This document shows positions 7,752 through 9,027 of a stretch of 9,027 nt of DNA, piece after piece; within the stretch, counting starts at the first letter, position 1; each line of letters opens with the position of its first letter. A model generated the notes under the pieces. That model saw only the letters and a program-made list of their open reading frames with translations. It was not told the origin of the DNA and ran no database searches. The stretch lies in the NCBI RefSeq assembly GCF_021811875.1, contig NZ_JAJBJD010000026.1, positions 1 to 9,027 on the forward strand. The letters are read 5' to 3'. Source of the DNA: Candidatus Bandiella numerosa (lineage in GTDB: Bacteria; Pseudomonadota; Alphaproteobacteria; Rickettsiales; Midichloriaceae). The translations under genes were made by a program, and so were the position numbers.

Positions 7752-8567
7752 TTATCTTAACTGCCACTTCTTAAGAAGCTCTTCAATTTGCCCACTTGTA
7801 TTCAGATCTTCTATATTTTTATTTATTTCATTCACAAAGCTAGAACCTTTTTTAACTCCAATAGCATAGCTATTTTCCTCTTCATCAATATACACATTAT
7901 CCTCTATAGATTCAGACTTAAGCTCTGGCCTATTTTTAATAAAATTTGGTGCCTGTGCGTCCTCTACTATTAAAGCATTAATCTCTCCAAGTTTGAGCTT
8001 TTCAAGCAAAAGAAAATTTGAACCCAAAGAAACAATTTCAAGCGAGTTATCAGAAGATTCATTATAATTGTTAACAAAACTCTCCATGGTACTACCTGTT
8101 TGCACACCAATTTTTGTGTTTTTAGGAAAATCATCTAGCGTTTTCACGTCATTATCCTTTATAGTAATTATAGCAAAAGTACTTGTATAGTACGGATCCG
8201 AAAAACTAACATTTTTTTCTCTTTCAGAATTTTTAGATAGACTAGATATAATTAAATCAATTTTGCCAGAATTTAATGAAGGAATAAGCGAAGAGAATTC
8301 CATTTCTTTAATTTCAATTTTTTTACTCATCTTTTCTCCAAGCATATGCATAAAATCTATATCAAAACCAACAATCTTACCATCTTCTGTATATTCAAAA
8401 GGAGGATAATCAGGACTCACACCCACAACTAAAACATCACCCATTGAATTACTTACATTTCTTTGCAACCTAGTTATAAAGAAAATTGCCAAAATAATAA
8501 TGAATACAGCTATTGCTAATACTACTAATTTATAAGACTTACTCATAGTAAAAAATTGAAAAAACAT
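7752..8567 (-). CDS. amino-acid-type ABC transporter substrate-binding protein (SBP_bac_3)
   Basis: The 271-residue product belongs to family 3 of bacterial solute-binding proteins, which deliver polar amino acids to an inner-membrane ABC permease. A hydrophobic segment at about 13-33 is flanked by lysines and arginine. It has no lipobox cysteine and no obvious cleavage site, so the protein may be exported or held by this helix. The mature domain starts with LVVGVSPDYPPFEY at 46-59 and KIVGFDIDF at 64-72, followed by GKIDLIISSLSKNSEREKNVSFSDPYY at 101-127, where Arg116 is the expected carboxylate ligand. KIGVQTGSTMESF lies at 152-164 and SGQIEELLKKW at 258-268. The substrate cannot be told. 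No permease or ATPase gene lies beside it. Two starts are possible: ATG at 8567 and an in-frame ATG at 8546 (residue 8, MSKSYKL), and the nearby promoter makes the second attractive. It heads the ychF-glmM-murJ operon. Confidence 0.9.
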   Translation of the reverse strand: MFFQFFTMSKSYKLVVLAIAVFIIILAIFFITRLQRNVSNSMGDVLVVGVSPDYPPFEYTEDGKIVGFDIDFMHMLGEKMSKKIEIKEMEFSSLIPSLNSGKIDLIISSLSKNSEREKNVSFSDPYYTSTFAIITIKDNDVKTLDDFPKNTKIGVQTGSTMESFVNNYNESSDNSLEIVSLGSNFLLLEKLKLGEINALIVEDAQAPNFIKNRPELKSESIEDNVYIDEEENSYAIGVKKGSSFVNEINKNIEDLNTSGQIEELLKKWQLR

Positions 8568-8575
8568 TTAGGTAC

Positions 8576-8603
8576 ATTATACTAAATATTAATAATAACA
8601 CAA
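8576..8603 (-). promoter_or_regulatory. probable sigma-70 promoter of the four-gene operon
   Basis: On the minus strand a perfect TATAAT (8576-8581) follows a 16-bp spacer (8582-8597) after TTGTGT (8598-8603), which matches only the first three bases of TTGACA. The spacer is all A and T apart from its last base. Transcription would begin near 8568-8570. That is 0-3 bases before the upstream ATG of the binding-protein gene and about 22 bases before its second ATG. Confidence 0.5.
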
Positions 8604-8624
8604 CTTTTAAAAATTTAACGGCCT

Positions 8625-8821
8625 GGCATTGTTAACTAAAGAGAGATAAAAGTATATCTTTATTAAAAAGCATTAGAATAGAGTTATAAATCATATCTAT
8701 AGACTTGCTATATCGTTTAGTTTTTCTATGAAATCTAGCAAGATAATGACGTATTAATGAATTGAATGACTCAACAAGAGCAGTTTCTGCCTTGGCAAAG
8801 TAATGTTTATTTGATATTAAA
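8625..8821 (-). mobile_element. truncated IS1-family insertion sequence, 3' end
   Basis: This is the transposase-distal end of an IS1-type element. It comprises the last 60-odd codons of the transposase, and the likely outer end GGCATTGTTAAC begins at 8625, overlapping the stop codon region. The other end is missing: the sequence changes at about 8818-8821 into an unrelated repeated segment. The exact outer boundary is inferred from where coding ends, and no target-site duplication can be tested because the left end of the element is absent. Confidence 0.65.
8632..8821 (-). pseudogene. IS1-family transposase, C-terminal fragment
   Basis: The readable piece runs LISNKHYFAKAETALVES and then FNSLIRHYLARFHRKTKR, YSKSIDMIYNSILMLFNK, ending at TAA 8632-8634. 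The block RHYLAR.HRKT..YSKS.. is the hallmark C-terminus of IS1 transposases (InsB or InsAB'), where the DDE-type catalytic domain ends. A full transposase is about 230 residues and only about 62 remain, so the gene is dead. The frame stays open further upstream to an ATG at 8926-8928, but those extra residues (for example YLPCFAFMQRP) come from the 77-bp repeat, not from IS1, so the 98-residue reading is a chimera. The fragment lies upstream of the four-gene operon in the same direction. Confidence 0.85.
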
Positions 8822-8894
8822 GGCCGTTGCATAAATGCAAAGCAAGGAAGATATGCAATAAATGGATTTAAAAAATTAGATTCATATAAGGAAG
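8818..8894. repeat. 77-bp direct repeat, copy 1
   Basis: This copy is identical to copy 2 (8901-8977) at 76 of 77 positions, the difference being G at 8890 against A at 8973. The copies are offset by 83 bp with a 6-bp spacer. The unit opens with AGGCCGTTGCATAAATGC, which resembles the outer end of IS5- or IS4-like elements, and contains the perfect inverted repeat TTGCATAAATGCAA (8827-8840). It begins exactly where IS1 similarity stops. Confidence 0.9.
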
Positions 8895-8900
8895 CATAAA

Positions 8901-8977
8901 TAAAGGCCGTTGCATAAATGCAAAGCAAGGAAGATATGCAATAAATGGATTTAAAAAATTAGATTCATATAAAGAAG
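8901..8977. repeat. 77-bp direct repeat, copy 2
   Basis: This is the second copy, with the inner inverted repeat at 8910-8923. Beyond it the sequence continues as unique DNA to the window edge. Near-identity with copy 1 in otherwise decaying DNA points to a recent duplication. I see no transposase gene attached to it within the window. Confidence 0.9.
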
Positions 8978-9027
8978 AACGATAAGTTTGGTATAAAAGC
9001 TGATAGAATAATAGGAATTCAAGAAAG
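8963..9027 (+). other. short open frame running off the right edge, unassigned
   Basis: After a TAG at 8960-8962 the plus strand stays open to the edge and reads KKNDKFGIKADRIIGIQE. It has no start codon in view and begins inside repeat copy 2. It could be part of a broken gene that the repeat element interrupts, or chance. On the other strand 8868-9026 is also open for 52 codons before a stop, so neither frame can be assigned. Confidence 0.15.

Noticed and set aside
8818..8977. The two direct repeats considered as a minimal CRISPR array.
   Set aside because: The unit is 77 bp, the spacer only 6 bp, and there are just two copies with no cas genes. This fits a duplication, not CRISPR.

Overview
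The window comes from an AT-rich, gene-dense genome whose chromosomal genes look like those of an obligate intracellular alphaproteobacterium. The best single clue is the isoleucyl-tRNA synthetase. It is the eukaryote-like (IleS2) type and resembles the version known from Rickettsia and relatives, with the same opening motifs (YDGPPFANGLPHYGH, FGWDCHGLPAEM). Few Shine-Dalgarno sites, tight gene spacing and decayed insertion sequences fit the order Rickettsiales. The genus cannot be named from sequence reading alone.

Layout: every intact gene lies on the minus strand, so the region is read from right to left. The right edge (about 8625-9027) is accessory DNA. It holds the 3' end of an IS1-family transposase cut off at about 8821, followed by two 77-bp direct repeats (8818-8894 and 8901-8977, one mismatch) that carry an insertion-sequence-like end. 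Next comes an apparent operon with gaps of 4, 12 and 4 bp: an amino-acid-type periplasmic binding protein (7752-8567), the ATPase YchF (6638-7747), phosphoglucosamine mutase GlmM (5294-6625) and the lipid II flippase MurJ (3781-5289). A plausible promoter lies directly in front of the first gene. An AT-rich hairpin (3706-3729) separates this operon from tRNA-Glu(UUC) and tRNA-Phe(GAA), which are 26 bp apart, and these are followed by ileS (270-3419). The left edge (1-269) holds a probable degraded reading frame and the first codons of an unidentified gene that leaves the window.

How the genes work together: GlmM makes glucosamine-1-phosphate, the precursor of UDP-GlcNAc used for peptidoglycan (and for lipid A where present). 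MurJ moves finished lipid II across the inner membrane. Two distant steps of cell-wall synthesis are therefore probably made from one transcript with a translation-associated ATPase and a solute-binding protein. The two tRNAs and ileS form a translation block. I see no CRISPR array, toxin-antitoxin pair, phage module or clearly new system. The most unusual structure is the repeat and broken IS complex at the right end.
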